64,000 bases of DNA. Source: Sulfuritalea sp. (GTDB lineage Bacteria > Pseudomonadota > Gammaproteobacteria > Burkholderiales > Rhodocyclaceae). The notes under the pieces are model-generated. The model ran no database searches. It was not told where the DNA came from and was given only the letters and a program-made list of their open reading frames with translations. Location of the stretch: NCBI GenBank assembly GCA_016708585.1, contig JADJFK010000026.1, positions 1-64,000 on the forward strand, written 5' to 3'. The position numbers and the translations under genes were made by a program. Positions 1 through 7,968 of the stretch are shown piece by piece (the stretch's first letter is position 1; each line of letters opens with the position of its first letter).

Positions 1-723
1 CGGCCGCCGGTAAAGACCGGGATTTCCATCGGCGATTCGATCGCCGCGCTGTGGGGCGCGCTGGGGGCATTGATGGCGCTGCGCCACCGCGAGGTGGCGG
101 GCGGCGCGGGCCAGGTGGTGGATGTCGCCTTGTACGAGGCAGTGTTTGCCATGATGGAAAGCCTGGTGCCGGAGTTCGATGTCTTCGGTTTCATCCGCGA
201 GCGCACCGGCAACGTCATGCCCGGCATCACGCCGTCGAACACCCATACGACGAAGGACGGTAAACACCTGATCATCGGTGCCAACGGCGACGCGATATTC
301 CGTCGCCTGATGCTGGCCATCGGACGCGGCGACCTGGCCGACGATCCCCAACTCGCCAGCAACGCCGGGCGCGATGCGCGGTCTGTGGAAATCTACGGCG
401 TGATCGACGCATGGGTGGCGGCAAACGATGCCGAGAGTGTTTTGCGCACCGCAGCAGACGCCCAGGTGCCCGCCAGCCGGATTTATTCGGTGGCGGACAT
501 GCTGGATGACCCCCAGTTCCTCGCCAGAAGGATGCTGGAAACAGCGCAACTGCCTGATGGAAAAGATTTACTTGTCCCCGGTGTGGTACCCAAGCTGTCG
601 CTGACGCCGGGCGAGACCCGCTGGCTCGGTCCGAGCCTCGGAGAGCATACGGACGAGACCCTCGGGGGACTCGGCTACGCATCCGACGAGATAGTTCGGC
701 TTCGGATGGATGGTGTTATCTAA
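1..723 (+). CDS. CaiB/BaiF family CoA-transferase, C-terminal part
   Basis: Class III CoA-transferase, moving CoA between a donor thioester and a carboxylic acid. The gene is cut by the left edge of the window; the reading frame is open from base 1, and the ATG at position 70 is internal because the preceding codons already read as family sequence (GISIGDSIAALWGALGALMA). About 240 C-terminal residues are visible, including the VALYEAVFAMMES helix, the TPSNTH loop and the LGEHT segment near the end that is typical of the family. The acceptor cannot be told from this part. It is followed by a 214-base gap before the bc1 operon, so it closes a separate transcription unit. Confidence 0.88.
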   Translation, partial: RPPVKTGISIGDSIAALWGALGALMALRHREVAGGAGQVVDVALYEAVFAMMESLVPEFDVFGFIRERTGNVMPGITPSNTHTTKDGKHLIIGANGDAIFRRLMLAIGRGDLADDPQLASNAGRDARSVEIYGVIDAWVAANDAESVLRTAADAQVPASRIYSVADMLDDPQFLARRMLETAQLPDGKDLLVPGVVPKLSLTPGETRWLGPSLGEHTDETLGGLGYASDEIVRLRMDGVI

Positions 724-749
724 TTGATTGAATACGATAATATTTAGTT

Positions 750-766
750 TCGACAGTCAGTGTCGA
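750..766. other. Perfect inverted repeat after the CoA-transferase gene
   Basis: TCGACA at 750-755 and TGTCGA at 761-766 form a six-base-pair hairpin with a five-base loop. It lies 27 bases after the CoA-transferase stop. No U-run follows, so it may be a factor-dependent terminator or an operator rather than an intrinsic terminator. Confidence 0.35.
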
Positions 767-787
767 TAAGTCGGTTCAGTTCAGGGC

Positions 788-816
788 TTTAATCGCCTAG
801 TGAGATTCGCTACAAT
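788..816 (+). promoter_or_regulatory. Candidate sigma-70 promoter of petABC
   Basis: A good -10 hexamer TACAAT at 811-816 is preceded, after exactly 17 bases, by a weak -35 TTTAAT at 788-793. It lies about 120 bases upstream of petA, giving a long 5' leader. Inferred from sequence only. Confidence 0.4.
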
Positions 817-937
817 TACGCTCTTTTAGTTACGGCCGCTGCGCTTGACGTCGATGGAACCGACGTCAGCCTTCACTGAAACTACGCATTGAAACTTCGT
901 TTTCGATTTCGCATTTGAGCATTCAGGGACGATTACC

Positions 938-1531
938 ATGAGTTGTGACGATACAGTCGATTGCGGTCGGCGGCGACTGCTTGTTGCCACGGCAGCAGCG
1001 GGCGGTGTGGCAGGGGTGGCGGTTGCGGTGCCGTTCGTTACCAGCATGCTGCCCTCCGAGCGGGCCAAGGCAGCCGGTGCGCCGGTGGAAGTGGATATCA
1101 GCAAGCTTGGCCCCGGCCAGATGATGACCGTCGAATGGCGCGGCAAGCCGGTCTGGATCATCAATCGCACCAAGGAAATGCTCGACTCCATGGCGAAAAT
1201 CGGTGACCAGCTGGCTGATCCCAAGTCCGACAAGAACATGCAGCCCGAGTACGCGAAGAATGATACGCGCTCGATCAAGCCGGAAATCCTCGTCGCCGTC
1301 GGCATTTGCACCCACCTCGGCTGCTCGCCGACCGAGAAGTTCAAGACCGGCGCCGAGTCAGGCATCGATCCCAACTGGCCGGGCGGATTCATCTGCCCCT
1401 GCCACGGTTCCACCTTCGACCTCGCCGGTCGCGTTTACAAGAGCAAGCCGGCCCCGGATAACCTCGAAATCCCACCGCACATGTACCTTGGCGACGCCAA
1501 GCTGATCATTGGCGAAGACAAGAAGGCCTGA
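938..1531 (+). CDS. petA: Ubiquinol-cytochrome c reductase iron-sulfur (Rieske) subunit
   Basis: Rieske subunit of the cytochrome bc1 complex, carrying electrons from ubiquinol at the Qo site to cytochrome c1 on the periplasmic side of the inner membrane. The 197-residue protein begins with a Tat-type N-terminus (CGRRRLLVATAAAGGV) that also forms the single membrane anchor. The two [2Fe-2S] ligand motifs are visible as CTHLGC near residue 124 and CPCHGS near residue 153, giving the two Cys and two His ligands plus the disulfide pair. Length is normal. The AGGGACG ribosome-binding site lies just before the ATG. It is first in the petABC operon; petB follows after four bases. Confidence 0.97.
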   Translation: MSCDDTVDCGRRRLLVATAAAGGVAGVAVAVPFVTSMLPSERAKAAGAPVEVDISKLGPGQMMTVEWRGKPVWIINRTKEMLDSMAKIGDQLADPKSDKNMQPEYAKNDTRSIKPEILVAVGICTHLGCSPTEKFKTGAESGIDPNWPGGFICPCHGSTFDLAGRVYKSKPAPDNLEIPPHMYLGDAKLIIGEDKKA

Positions 1532-1535
1532 TGCG

Positions 1536-2831
1536 ATGAGCAAAGTTAACGCCATGTTGCAGGGGACGCTGGACTGGGTCGACGCGCGCTTTCCGCTGAC
1601 GGCCAACTGGAAGGCCCATCTGGCCGAGTACTACGCGCCGAAGAACTTCAACTTCTGGTACTTCTTCGGTTCCCTGGCGATGCTGGTGCTGGCCATCCAG
1701 GTCATCACGGGCATCTTCCTAACCATGCACTACAAGCCCGATGCCGCGCTGAATGCCTCGGGCGTGCCCGTGGCATTTGCCAGCGTCGAGTACATCATGC
1801 GCGACGTGCCGTGGGGCTGGCTGATCCGCTACATGCACTCGACCGGCGCCTCGGCGTTTTTCGTCGTGGTCTATCTGCACATGTTCCGCGGCCTGCTCTA
1901 CGGCTCCTACCGCAAGCCGCGCGAGCTGATCTGGCTGTTCGGCATCGGCATTTTCCTCTGCCTGATGGGCGAGGCCTTCTTCGGCTACCTGCTGCCATGG
2001 GGCCAGATGTCCTTCTGGGGCGCGCAGGTCATCGTCAACCTGTTCTCGGCGATTCCGCTGATCGGCAACGACCTGTCGATCTGGCTGCGCGGCGACTACG
2101 TCGTCGGCGACGCGACGCTGAACCGTTTCTTCGCCTTCCACGTCATTGCCATGCCGCTGGTGCTGATCGGGCTGGTCGGCGCGCACATCATCGCGCTGCA
2201 CGAGGTCGGTTCCAACAATCCGGATGGCGTCGAGATCAAGAAGAAAAAGGACGCGAACGGCATTCCGCTGGACGGCATTCCCTTCCACCCCTACTACTCG
2301 GTGAAGGATATCGTCGGCGTCGTGGTCTTCCTCTTCGTCTTCTCGATCATCGTCTTCTTCATGCCCGAGGGTGGCGGCTATTTCCTCGAGTACAACAACT
2401 TCTTCCCGGCCGACCCGCTGGTGACGCCGCCGCACATCGCGCCGGTCTGGTACTTCACCCCGTACTACTCGTTGCTGCGCGCGGTGACCTACCCGCTGTT
2501 CGGCATCGATGCCAAGTTCTGGGGCGTGGTCGCCATGGGCGCCGGCACGCTGATCTTCGCCTTCCTGCCCTGGCTGGACCGCAGCCCGGTGAAGTCGATC
2601 CGCTATCGCGGTCCGCTCACCAAGTGGCTGCTCGGGATCTGGGTGGTCGGCTTCTTCATCCTCGGCTTCCTCGGCACCAAGGATCCGGCCTACAAGTTCT
2701 TCGGCTTCATCCCCGGTGCGCCAATCGCACAACTGCTCAGCGTGTACTACTTCCTGTTTTTCCTGACGATGCCGGTCTGGTCCTCGCTGGATCGCTGCAA
2801 GCCGGAACCGGACCGGGTGACCATGAAATGA
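1536..2831 (+). CDS. petB: Cytochrome b of the bc1 complex
   Basis: Membrane cytochrome b subunit, binding haems bL and bH and forming the Qo and Qi quinone sites. The 431-residue protein has eight hydrophobic segments. Haem-ligand histidine pairs are seen in HSTGASAFFVVVYLH and in FHVIAMPLVLIGLVGAH. The GYLLPWGQMSFWGA segment is typical. The Qo-site PEWY motif reads PVWY here (HIAPVWYFTPYYS), so the usual glutamate is valine. ATG 1536 is preferred over the in-frame upstream start at 1509, which lies inside petA. The stop overlaps the petC start (ATGA), indicating translational coupling. Confidence 0.97.
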   Translation: MSKVNAMLQGTLDWVDARFPLTANWKAHLAEYYAPKNFNFWYFFGSLAMLVLAIQVITGIFLTMHYKPDAALNASGVPVAFASVEYIMRDVPWGWLIRYMHSTGASAFFVVVYLHMFRGLLYGSYRKPRELIWLFGIGIFLCLMGEAFFGYLLPWGQMSFWGAQVIVNLFSAIPLIGNDLSIWLRGDYVVGDATLNRFFAFHVIAMPLVLIGLVGAHIIALHEVGSNNPDGVEIKKKKDANGIPLDGIPFHPYYSVKDIVGVVVFLFVFSIIVFFMPEGGGYFLEYNNFFPADPLVTPPHIAPVWYFTPYYSLLRAVTYPLFGIDAKFWGVVAMGAGTLIFAFLPWLDRSPVKSIRYRGPLTKWLLGIWVVGFFILGFLGTKDPAYKFFGFIPGAPIAQLLSVYYFLFFLTMPVWSSLDRCKPEPDRVTMK

Positions 2832-3538
2832 AGAAATTCCTTACCGCAATCCTGTTCGCTCCGGTCCTGGCGTTTGCCGCGGGCCCCACCCTGCATCTTG
2901 ATTCCGCGCCGGACAGGTCCTCCGACATGGCCGCCCTGCAGAACGGCGCCAAGGTGTTCGTCAATTACTGCCTGAACTGCCATTCCGCGTCCTACATGCG
3001 CTACAACCGCCTGCGGGACATCGGCTTGACCGACGCGCAGATCAAGGACAACCTGATGTTCACCGCCGAGAAGGTCGGCGAGCCGATGAAGATCGCCATG
3101 CAGCGCGCCGAGGCCAAGGCCTGGTTCGGCGCGGCACCGCCGGATCTGACCATCATCGCCAGGGCCCGCGCCTCCGAGTTCGGCAGCGGCGCCGACTGGC
3201 TCTACACCTACCTGCGCACCTTCTATCGCGACGAGAGCCGTCCGACCGGCTGGAACAACGTGGTGTTCGAAAACGTCGGCATGCCCCACGTGCTGTGGGA
3301 ACTGCAGGGCGAGCAGGTGATGGGCGCCGACCACAAGCTGACGCTGGCCCGGCCCGGCAAGATGAAACCCCAGGAATACGATGCAATGGTCGGCGACCTG
3401 GTGGGCTTCCTCAAGTACATGGGCGAGCCGGTGGGCGAATTGCGCAAGAAGCTGGGCGTGGTCGTGCTGATTTTCCTTGCAATCCTCTTTGTCTTTGCCT
3501 ACGCGCTGAAACGCGAGTACTGGAAAGACATCCATTAA
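2828..3538 (+). CDS. petC: Cytochrome c1 of the bc1 complex
   Basis: Cytochrome c1, which takes electrons from the Rieske protein and passes them to soluble cytochrome c. The 236-residue precursor starts with a Sec signal peptide (MKKFLTAILFAPVLAFA). One haem-binding CLNCH motif lies near residue 48, and the probable methionine ligand is in VGMPHVLWE near residue 150. A C-terminal anchor (VVVLIFLAILFVFAYAL) is followed by a positively charged tail. Its ATG overlaps the petB stop. Length and layout match betaproteobacterial c1 proteins. Last gene of the operon. Confidence 0.97.
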   Translation: MKKFLTAILFAPVLAFAAGPTLHLDSAPDRSSDMAALQNGAKVFVNYCLNCHSASYMRYNRLRDIGLTDAQIKDNLMFTAEKVGEPMKIAMQRAEAKAWFGAAPPDLTIIARARASEFGSGADWLYTYLRTFYRDESRPTGWNNVVFENVGMPHVLWELQGEQVMGADHKLTLARPGKMKPQEYDAMVGDLVGFLKYMGEPVGELRKKLGVVVLIFLAILFVFAYALKREYWKDIH

Positions 3539-3638
3539 CTCCTATACGTGAATGCAAACCATGGGGCATCGAGAAATGAACGCGCCACCCGTCCGCAAAG
3601 TCGTGCGTGATGCAGACTATTCCTGGGGCAGCAGCGCC

Positions 3639-4235
3639 ATGATGAACTTGTACTCGGGTACCACGTGTCCGTTCAGCCATCGCTGCCGCATCGTCCTCTA
3701 CGAGAAGCAGATGGACTTCCAGGTGATCGACGTCGATCTCTTCAACAAGCCCGAAGACATCGCCATCATCAATCCCTACAACCGCGTGCCGGTGCTGGTC
3801 GACCGCGATCTGGTGCTCTACGAGTCGAACATCATCAACGAGTACATCGACGAGCGCTTCCCGCATCCGCAGCTGATGCCGCCGGATCCGCAGACGCGGG
3901 CCAAGGCGCGCCAGCTGCTGTTCACCATGGAACAGGAGCTGTTCAGCTACATCGATGCCCTGGAAAAGAACCTCAAGTCCGCCGACAAGGCGCGCATGCA
4001 CATGCGCGACCGGCTGATCGAGCTGGCGCCCATGTTCAACAAGCAGAAGTTCATCCTCGGCGATGATTTCTCGATGCTCGACGTCGCCATCGCGCCGCTG
4101 CTGTGGCGCCTCGACCACTATGCCATCGAACTGCCGAAGACCGCCGCGCCGCTGATGAAGTACGCCGAGCGCATCTTTTCGCGCCAGGGTTTCATCGACG
4201 CGCTGACGCCCACCGAAAAGATGATGCGCCGTTGA
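3639..4235 (+). CDS. sspA: Stringent starvation protein A (glutathione transferase-like)
   Basis: SspA is a glutathione S-transferase-fold protein that associates with RNA polymerase and alters transcription in starvation and acid stress. The sequence begins MMNLYSGTTCPFSHRCRIVL, which is the usual N-terminus, so the ATG pair at 3639/3642 is preferred. The frame is open upstream to an ATG at 3552, which would add 29 residues with no family similarity. The thioredoxin-like half carries NRVPVLVD and YESNIINEYIDERF; the helical C-terminal half follows. About 198 residues. It sits directly after petABC and before sspB, the common betaproteobacterial order. Confidence 0.93.
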   Translation: MMNLYSGTTCPFSHRCRIVLYEKQMDFQVIDVDLFNKPEDIAIINPYNRVPVLVDRDLVLYESNIINEYIDERFPHPQLMPPDPQTRAKARQLLFTMEQELFSYIDALEKNLKSADKARMHMRDRLIELAPMFNKQKFILGDDFSMLDVAIAPLLWRLDHYAIELPKTAAPLMKYAERIFSRQGFIDALTPTEKMMRR

Positions 4236-4275
4236 GGCGCCTCCCATCCGTCGGCCGCCCGGCCCGATCCGGCGC

Positions 4276-4713
4276 ATGTCCGTGAAGTCCACCCGACCCT
4301 ACCTGATCCGTGCCATCCATGAATGGTGCGCGGACCAGGGCTTCACGCCCTATCTGGCGGTCAAGGTCGATGCCACCACGCGGGTGCCCCGCGAGTTCGT
4401 CAAGGACGGCGAAATCGTCCTCAACGTCGGCATCGAAGCAACCCATCAATTGCAGATGGGCAACGAGGAAATCACCTTCCATGCGCGTTTTGGCGGCAAG
4501 GCGTTTCCGGTCGTGGTGCCGATCGGGCGGGTCGCCGCGATCTACGCCCGCGAAAATGGCGAAGGCATGGCCTTCGATGTCACTGAAACGACGGACGCCG
4601 ATGCTGCGGCCGACGCCCCGGATCCGGGTGCAGCCCCGGACAAGGCCGCTGCCGACGTTTTGCCCGAACCGGATCGCTCGTCCAGGCGACCCGTACTGAC
4701 CCGCATCAAGTAG
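4276..4713 (+). CDS. sspB: ClpXP protease specificity-enhancing factor SspB
   Basis: SspB is the adaptor that delivers ssrA-tagged proteins to the ClpXP protease. The 145-residue protein has the compact substrate-binding domain in its first ~105 residues (STRPYLIRAIHEWCADQGFTP, FGGKAFPVVVPI), then a flexible acidic Ala/Asp/Pro-rich linker. It ends in RPVLTRIK, matching the ClpX-binding XB tail of other SspB proteins. It lies 40 bases after sspA. The convergent cyclase gene follows within 35 bases, and a short hairpin (GCCTGG/CCAGGC, 4734-4747) lies between the two stops. Confidence 0.95.
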   Translation: MSVKSTRPYLIRAIHEWCADQGFTPYLAVKVDATTRVPREFVKDGEIVLNVGIEATHQLQMGNEEITFHARFGGKAFPVVVPIGRVAAIYARENGEGMAFDVTETTDADAAADAPDPGAAPDKAAADVLPEPDRSSRRPVLTRIK

Positions 4714-4746
4714 TCCGGCAGATACTGCCATCCGCCTGGTTCCAGG

Positions 4747-7053
4747 CTACTTCGACTCCATCACCCAGACGCCGTCCCACTCCGCGCCGGGCGGGTTGGC
4801 GATGAAATGGTCGCAGCGCTCGATGTACATCTTCGCCGCCTTGTCGTGGTCGTTGAGCGCGAGCACATCGTTGAATTCGCCCTTGGCATCGCTCCATTTC
4901 TGTTGCCGGTACTTCTGCAGGCCGGCCTTGAAATGGCGCAGGGCGTCCGTCATGTTCGGGTAGCTTTCCTCGGTGTGGTAATCGAGGATTTCATGGATGG
5001 CGACCGGCTTGGTCTTGCCCTTCACCACCACCAGGTCGAGTTCGCGGCTGTAGTAGGTCGCCTTGAGGGCCTTGTAGGTGAATTCGCTGATCAGGATGTG
5101 GGAGCCGTACTGCTTGCAGGCCGATTCCAGCCGCGCGGCGAGGTTCACCCCGTCGCCGATGATGGTGTAGTCCATGCGCTTCTTCGAACCGATGGTGCCG
5201 GACACGACGTTGTCGGTATTCAGGCCGATGCCGATGTCGACCGGCAGCTTGCCCTCATTGACGCGCTGCTTGTTCCAGTTCCACAGTTCGCGGATCATGG
5301 CGATCGAGGTGCGCACCGAGCGGTCGGCGTCGTCGTCGTGGCCGACCGGGATGCCGAAGGCGGCCATGATGGCGTCGCCGATGAACTTGTCCAGCATGCC
5401 CTCCTCGCGCTGGATGCAATCCACCATCAGGGTGAAGTATTCGTTGAGCAGGGTCACCGTTCCCTGGGCGCCGAGTTGTTCGGTGATCGTGGTGAAGCCG
5501 CGTATGTCGGAAAACAGCACCGTCGCCACGACGTTCTTGCCGCCCAGGGCGTCTACGCCGCCGGCCAGCATCTGGTCGGCGATCCCCGGGTCCATCAGGC
5601 GCGACATGGTCGAGCGCATGCGCTTCTCGCTGGAGATGTCCTCCAGCATCAGCATCGAGCCGAGGCGCTTTTTCTCCGCCGACAACAGGGGCAGGGCGGT
5701 CAGGTTGACCGAAAGCTTCTCTTCGCCGACGATCAGTTCGGCTTCCATCGCCAGTTCCGTGGTCTGCGTTTCGCCGACGCGCTTGAGCTTCTCCTGGACC
5801 CATGCGTTGCTGCCGGCAAAGAACTCGGTGGCCGGCTGGTGCAGGATCTGCTGCGGGGTGACGCGCAGGATGCGCAGGCCGGCGGCGTTGCAGGTGGCGA
5901 TCTTTTCGCTTTCGTCGAGCGTGATCACCGCGTTCGACATCGATTCCAGCATCGCCTCGTTGTAGTTCTTCATGTTCTGCACGTCGGCGAACAGCTTGGC
6001 GTTTTCCAGGGCGATGGAAATCTGCGCGGTGAAGGCGCGCAGGCGCGATTCGTCCTCGCCGGTGAAGGGGCCGCCGCGCTTGTTCAGCACCTGCGTCACG
6101 CCGATCACCTTGCCGTGCTTGTTGACGATCGGCACGCAGAGGATGGAGCGGGTGAAGTAACCGGTCTTCTTGTCGAAGGCCGGGTTGAAGCGCAGGTCGG
6201 CATAGGCGTAGGGGATGTTGATCGCCTTGCCCGAGGTAAATACGGCGCCGGCGATGCCGAGGTGGTTGGGCAGGCGGATCTGCACCGATTCCAGGCCCTG
6301 GCCGACCTCCGACCAGAGTTCGTTGGTCTTTTCCTCGTTGAGGAACAGCGTCGAACGTTCGGCGTTGAGCAGGCGCGTCGCCTCGCCCATCACCTTCTGC
6401 AGCAGCGAGCCGAGCTTGATGTCGGCGGTGACCTCGGAGACGACGTCGATGAACTCCATTTCCTGGCGGCGGATGGCCTGCATGCGCTCGATGAACTGCG
6501 CGCTCTGCAGGGCCAGGGTGCCCTGACTGGTCATGGCTTCGAGCAGGCTGAGGTCCTGTCTGGTGAACTTCCCGCTGCGCTTGTTGAGCGTCTGCGCGAC
6601 GCCGATGACCTCGCCCTTGACGGTGCGGATCGGCACGCAAAGGATGTTGCGCGTGGTGAAGCCGGTCTGCTCGTCGATCGAGCGGTTGAAGCGGTCGTCG
6701 GCGTAGGCGTCGGCGATGATCAGAGCCTCGCCCGCGGTATAGACGTAGCCCGCCACGCCGCTGGTATTCAGGATGCGGATCTCGCGCTGGATGTTGCCCT
6801 GCGCGACGCGCGAATACAGCTCGTTGGTGTCGGGGTCGTTGAGGAACAGCGAGCCGCGTTCGGCATTCAGTTCGGTAGTGGTCATTTCCACCAGCGCCTG
6901 CAGCACCTGGTCGAGCGTGCCGTAGCTCGCCATGCGGCGCGTTACTTCGAGCAGCAGCTCGAGGTGGCGCAGCCGGCGCCGGCTTTCCTGGTCGCGCTCG
7001 GCAGTTTTCTTCTTCGTGCCGGCGGGTTCGACGGGCGGGTCGATGGCGTTCAT
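4747..7053 (-). CDS. GAF-GAF-PAS class III adenylate/guanylate cyclase
   Basis: Predicted cytoplasmic signalling enzyme making a cyclic nucleotide. The 768-residue protein has, in order, a short coiled N-terminus, GAF 1 (about 45-190), GAF 2 (about 215-365), a PAS-like segment (about 375-490) and a class III cyclase domain (about 505-690). Metal-binding aspartates lie in LFSDIRGFT and GDAIMAAFG. The substrate region MDYTIIGDGVNLAARLE has the Asp-x-Thr pattern usual for ATP specificity and the Asn/Arg transition-state residues. The two GAF domains resemble each other. No membrane segment is seen. The start overlaps the stop of the upstream coiled-coil gene (ATGA), so the two are probably translated together. 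Confidence 0.9.
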   Translation of the reverse strand: MNAIDPPVEPAGTKKKTAERDQESRRRLRHLELLLEVTRRMASYGTLDQVLQALVEMTTTELNAERGSLFLNDPDTNELYSRVAQGNIQREIRILNTSGVAGYVYTAGEALIIADAYADDRFNRSIDEQTGFTTRNILCVPIRTVKGEVIGVAQTLNKRSGKFTRQDLSLLEAMTSQGTLALQSAQFIERMQAIRRQEMEFIDVVSEVTADIKLGSLLQKVMGEATRLLNAERSTLFLNEEKTNELWSEVGQGLESVQIRLPNHLGIAGAVFTSGKAINIPYAYADLRFNPAFDKKTGYFTRSILCVPIVNKHGKVIGVTQVLNKRGGPFTGEDESRLRAFTAQISIALENAKLFADVQNMKNYNEAMLESMSNAVITLDESEKIATCNAAGLRILRVTPQQILHQPATEFFAGSNAWVQEKLKRVGETQTTELAMEAELIVGEEKLSVNLTALPLLSAEKKRLGSMLMLEDISSEKRMRSTMSRLMDPGIADQMLAGGVDALGGKNVVATVLFSDIRGFTTITEQLGAQGTVTLLNEYFTLMVDCIQREEGMLDKFIGDAIMAAFGIPVGHDDDADRSVRTSIAMIRELWNWNKQRVNEGKLPVDIGIGLNTDNVVSGTIGSKKRMDYTIIGDGVNLAARLESACKQYGSHILISEFTYKALKATYYSRELDLVVVKGKTKPVAIHEILDYHTEESYPNMTDALRHFKAGLQKYRQQKWSDAKGEFNDVLALNDHDKAAKMYIERCDHFIANPPGAEWDGVWVMESK

Positions 7054-7778
7054 GGCGTGCTCCGCCGCATCGCTTCGATCTGGTCGCGCAGCGCCTGGAT
7101 GGTCTGCTGCAGCTGGGCACCCTCGTCGGCGAACAGGGTGCGCTCGCGATGGACCGAGTTGGCCTTGTCGATCTGCGCCAGTTCCAGGCTCTCGCGCAGG
7201 CCGCTGACGGTCTGGCGCAGCTGGGCGATTTCGCCCTGGGCGCTGACCAGCGCGGTGCGCACGGCATTGTCGGTATCGGCGCGCGCGCGTTCCAGTTCCT
7301 CGCGCAGTGCGGCCGAGGTGGCTTTCAGCTGCTGCATTTCGTTGTGGTTGACGACGCGCTCCTGCTGCACCGCCTTGTCACGCTCGGCGCGCGAACGTTC
7401 CAGCTCCTCGCGCAAGGCGGCCGCCGTGGCCTTGAGCATCTGCGATTCCTGGCTGGCGGCGACGCGCTCCTGCTGGATCGCCTTGTCGCGCTCGACGCGG
7501 GCCCGCTCGAGCTCTTCGCGCAGGGCGCCCACCGTGGTCTTCAGTTGTGCGATCTCGGCAGCGCTGGCCTGGGTGGCGCGCAGGGTTGAATCGTGGATTT
7601 CGGCGTGTGCCGCTTCGAGCTCCGTGCGCAGGGCGATCACCGTGCGCTTCATGTCACGGGCATCGGCCTGGGCCAGCGCGAGCTCTTCTTCGATGGTCGA
7701 AACTTCGCCAATCATCATGCGGATAGCCGTAGATCCCGGAGCGAACCGGTGCGGAGCGGATTGCAAATCATACGCCAT
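7050..7778 (-). CDS. Coiled-coil protein with 36-residue repeats, coupled to the cyclase
   Basis: No catalytic domain is recognised. The 242-residue protein is almost entirely a predicted long alpha-helical coiled coil rich in Glu, Arg, Ala and Leu. From residue 43 it consists of five successive 36-residue repeats starting at residues 43, 79, 115, 151 and 187, plus a partial copy from 223. Each begins like LKATAAALREELERARAERD. An AGGA ribosome-binding site precedes ATG 7778; in-frame Met codons at residues 21 and 22 are alternative starts. It overlaps the cyclase start by four bases, so a scaffold or sensor role for the cyclase is likely but unproven. tRNA-Arg lies ten bases upstream. Confidence 0.75.
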   Translation of the reverse strand: MAYDLQSAPHRFAPGSTAIRMMIGEVSTIEEELALAQADARDMKRTVIALRTELEAAHAEIHDSTLRATQASAAEIAQLKTTVGALREELERARVERDKAIQQERVAASQESQMLKATAAALREELERSRAERDKAVQQERVVNHNEMQQLKATSAALREELERARADTDNAVRTALVSAQGEIAQLRQTVSGLRESLELAQIDKANSVHRERTLFADEGAQLQQTIQALRDQIEAMRRSTP

Positions 7779-7787
7779 ACTTTATCC

Positions 7788-7863
7788 TGGCGCCCAAGTC
7801 AGGAATCGAACCTGAGACCTACCGCTTAGGAGGCGGTCGCTCTATCCACTGAGCTACAAGGGC
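7788..7863 (-). tRNA. tRNA-Arg (anticodon CCU)
   Basis: A 76-base cloverleaf with encoded CCA. The D arm (GCTC/GAGC), anticodon stem (ACCGC/GCGGT, loop CTCCTAA) and T arm (TCAGG-TTCGATT-CCTGA) are perfect. The anticodon CCT reads AGG. The acceptor stem is odd: GCCCTTG faces CTTGGGC, so pairs 5-68 and 6-67 are U-U mismatches. An alternative register pairs GCGCCC with GGGCGC but puts eleven bases before the D stem instead of nine and loses the CCA. It is either a degenerate gene, a sequencing problem or an unusual tRNA. Confidence 0.85.
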
Positions 7864-7928
7864 GCAAGGCGGGAATTCTATCCCACCTCGGCGACCCCCT
7901 GCGGCCGCCGCGGGTGGGGACGCTCGCC

Positions 7929-7934
7929 TATAAT
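7929..7934 (+). promoter_or_regulatory. -10 element upstream of the ABC-F gene
   Basis: A perfect TATAAT lies 35 bases before the start codon of the ABC-F gene, in the context TATAATCGCGCAC. The same string recurs before the gene at 51560. No clear -35 hexamer is visible. Confidence 0.45.
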
Positions 7935-7968
7935 CGCGCACCCACCCACGGCCCCCGGCCTTGTTGTC

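Noticed and set aside
4807..7815. A 1002-codon open frame on the plus strand
   Set aside because: It is the shadow of the cyclase and coiled-coil genes on the minus strand. High GC removes stop codons from the opposite frame; the translated sequence has no domain.
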